Below are positions 62,546 to 64,000 of a stretch of 64,000 bases of DNA, in pieces (the first letter of the stretch is position 1; every line of letters starts with the position of its first letter). Both the position numbers and the translations under genes were made by a program. The DNA is taken from positions 2,327,001-2,391,000 of the forward strand of contig NZ_CP041637.1 of assembly GCF_007197735.1 (NCBI RefSeq), written 5' to 3'. The notes beneath the pieces were generated by a model. That model was not told where the DNA came from and made no database searches. It was given only the letters and a program-made list of their open reading frames with translations. The stretch comes from Formosa sediminum (GTDB taxonomy: Bacteria > Bacteroidota > Bacteroidia > Flavobacteriales > Flavobacteriaceae).

Positions 62546-63883
62546 ATGATTAAATCTAAAAAAAATATAATAGTCACATTCGCCATAGGTTGCATTGTCT
62601 ACCTTATAGGTAACCTTTGGTTTGGTAATTTTAATTACCAATCGGTAAACGATTTTTTAATAGACTTTATATTTTATCAGCTCTATGCTTTCATACTAGG
62701 CTATTCTAACATGGCGTATTTTCAGTTTTTATCTACTAGAAACTGGAAAAATAATCAACAAATTTTAAGACTAGTAATTGGTTTTGTAGGGGCTTCGTTA
62801 ATTACATTATTAGGTTTATTCGTTATTCATGCAGTAACAAGACTAGTTTATCAAGGGCTTTCATTTAGTGAGTTTTTAGCAAGCGAGCGTTTATCCGATT
62901 ATATTTTCGGATTCTGGATAACCATGAGTATTGTTGTTGTGTTTCATATCGTGTATTACTACAATGCATACCAGCAAAAGAAGCTTAAGGAACAAAAAGT
63001 TATTGCAGGAACGGCAAGTGCGCAATTCGAGAGTTTAAAAAATCAAATCGATCCGCATTTTTTATTTAACAGCCTCAATGTATTAACCTCTTTAATCGAA
63101 GAGAATCCAGACAGCGCACAACGATTTACGGTGTCTTTATCTAAAATTTATCGCTATGTTTTAGATCAAAAAGATAAAGAGTTAGTCACAGTCGCCGAAG
63201 AACTTAGATTTGCTAAAACGTATATGAATCTGCTTAAAATGCGATTCGAAAACAGTATCGTATTTCAATTGCCAGAAGACTACGATCAGCCAGAAGCTAA
63301 AGTGGTGCCATTGTCCTTACAGTTGTTGTTAGAAAACACCATTAAACACAACACGGTAAGCGAGCAAAAACCATTAGAAATTACTATTACAATAGAAGAC
63401 AACGTATTAGTTGTTAAAAATAATTTACAAAAGAAAGAGGTTTTACAAACCCGTAAAGGTGTAGGATTACAAAACATAGTAAATCGCTATGCCATATTAA
63501 CTAACAGAAAAGTGTTGGTAGACGAAACTCCAGAGTATTTTGCAGTTAAAATACCAATACTTACAAAACGCATTTCAATTATGGAACCAACAAAACATCA
63601 ATACAACGAACAAGACGCTTACTACCGCGCTAAAAAACGCGTAGAAGAAATAAAAGGCTTTTACGGTAATTTAATCTCATACTGCGTGGTTATCCCAGTA
63701 CTTATATTTATCAATTATAAAACCTTTTGGGGTTACCAATGGTTTTGGTACCCTATGTTAGGATGGGGAATGGGACTCGTGTTTCACGCTATATCGGTCT
63801 TCGGATACGGTAAATCGTGGGAAGAACGCAAAATACAAGAGATATTAAAAAAAAACGAAAAACAACAAAAAAATTGGGACTAA
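62546..63883 (+). CDS. LytS/YehU-type sensor histidine kinase fused to a 2TM domain
   Basis: A 445-residue membrane kinase. The N-terminal membrane part has about four TM helices (10-145). The His-kinase domain has the phospho-acceptor H171 in QIDPHFLFNSLN, N-box LLLENTIKHN and G-box GVGLQNIVNRYA. From about 351 a 2TM domain follows (YYRAKKRVEEIKGFYGN, two TM helices near 367-384 and 390-410). Such kinases pair with LytTR response regulators, not visible in the window but expected just downstream. Start 17 bp after the TPR-like gene; the next gene overlaps by one nucleotide (TAATG). Confidence 0.88.
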   Translation: MIKSKKNIIVTFAIGCIVYLIGNLWFGNFNYQSVNDFLIDFIFYQLYAFILGYSNMAYFQFLSTRNWKNNQQILRLVIGFVGASLITLLGLFVIHAVTRLVYQGLSFSEFLASERLSDYIFGFWITMSIVVVFHIVYYYNAYQQKKLKEQKVIAGTASAQFESLKNQIDPHFLFNSLNVLTSLIEENPDSAQRFTVSLSKIYRYVLDQKDKELVTVAEELRFAKTYMNLLKMRFENSIVFQLPEDYDQPEAKVVPLSLQLLLENTIKHNTVSEQKPLEITITIEDNVLVVKNNLQKKEVLQTRKGVGLQNIVNRYAILTNRKVLVDETPEYFAVKIPILTKRISIMEPTKHQYNEQDAYYRAKKRVEEIKGFYGNLISYCVVIPVLIFINYKTFWGYQWFWYPMLGWGMGLVFHAISVFGYGKSWEERKIQEILKKNEKQQKNWD

Positions 63884-64000
63884 TGGAAAATTCATACTTC
63901 GAACAAGAACGCTACGAACGCGCAAAAAAACAAGTAAGACGTGTAAGCGGCTTTTACAGACATGCTTTAGTATATGCTGTTATTAACATAATAATTGCCA
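63883..64000 (+). CDS. 2TM domain protein (partial, cut by window end)
   Basis: 39 codons are visible: the start MENSYFEQERYERAKKQVRR is followed by VSGFYRHALVYAVINIIIA, the beginning of the first TM helix. It matches the C-terminal 2TM domain of the upstream kinase (YYRAKKRVEEIKGFYGN). The start codon overlaps the kinase stop by one nucleotide, so the two are translationally coupled. Whether it continues into a LytTR or other domain cannot be seen. Confidence 0.85.
   Translation, partial: MENSYFEQERYERAKKQVRRVSGFYRHALVYAVINIIIA

Overview
The window reads as chromosomal DNA of a marine-type Flavobacteriaceae (Bacteroidota); the genus cannot be fixed from sequence alone. Supporting signs are the very AT-rich gaps, promoters of the TTG-N17-21-TAnnTTTG type, almost no Shine-Dalgarno sequences, a type IX secretion C-terminal sorting domain, DUF6090, 2TM-domain and PspC/PadR genes, and lipoproteins with short lipoboxes. 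No IS element, phage, CRISPR array or rRNA gene was seen; there is one tRNA.

Region 1 (1-23.3 kb) is an exopolysaccharide/capsule locus in two convergent halves. The plus half (553-11906) carries a COG5610-like HAD protein, an ATP-grasp/HAD/aminotransferase/4,6-dehydratase set that makes an amino-sugar precursor, a Wza-like export lipoprotein and a Wzc-like tyrosine autokinase. The PglC-like initiating transferase sits inside it on the minus strand. The minus half (11997-23304) runs from a MurJ-type flippase through four GT4 glycosyltransferases, a Wzy/ligase-type membrane protein, a hexapeptide acetyltransferase and an AsnB-type amidotransferase to an EEP-family protein. The halves meet at a terminator at 11947-11983. 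This is a Wzx/Wzy-type pathway.

Region 2 (24-30.4 kb) holds a 1363-residue secreted pectate-lyase-like protein with eleven Ig-like repeats, eight of them as four 432-bp tandem units, and a T9SS sorting domain. It is followed by two paralogous EF-hand proteins on either side of a DUF6090 gene.

Region 3 (30.5-40.6 kb) is a carbon-metabolism block: a LacI-type repressor divergent from 2-keto-3-deoxygluconate kinase, a phosphofructokinase with pyrophosphate-type active-site residues, and KDPG aldolase. These are followed by tRNA-Arg(UCU), a large protein recognised as a PPi-type phosphoenolpyruvate carboxykinase, and a Gfo/Idh/MocA oxidoreductase. The two PPi-linked enzymes beside a KDG pathway suggest that carbon from uronates (alginate, pectin) returns to hexose phosphates by reversible PPi-linked steps.

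Region 4 (40.7-58.8 kb) is mostly general-purpose: a cysteine-rich conserved unknown protein, a YtxH/holin-like trio, thioredoxin reductase, an S9 peptidase, PspC/PadR, DUF4870, DUF4442, a DUF6268-type outer-membrane protein, an AIM24 protein, divergent oxyR/dps, a TRIC-type channel, a cyclophilin lipoprotein, a CoA pyrophosphatase, an acyltransferase, and an ECF sigma factor with a 4-TM partner.

Region 5 (58.8-64 kb) has a TonB-dependent receptor, a small periplasmic repeat protein and a LytS-type histidine kinase fused to a 2TM domain; a second 2TM gene is cut by the window end. The receptor and the small gene share a 36-bp upstream element at equal distance from their promoters. It matches the LytTR direct-repeat pattern (two 9-mers, 12-bp spacer). 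This is the clearest candidate for an undescribed regulatory system in the window.
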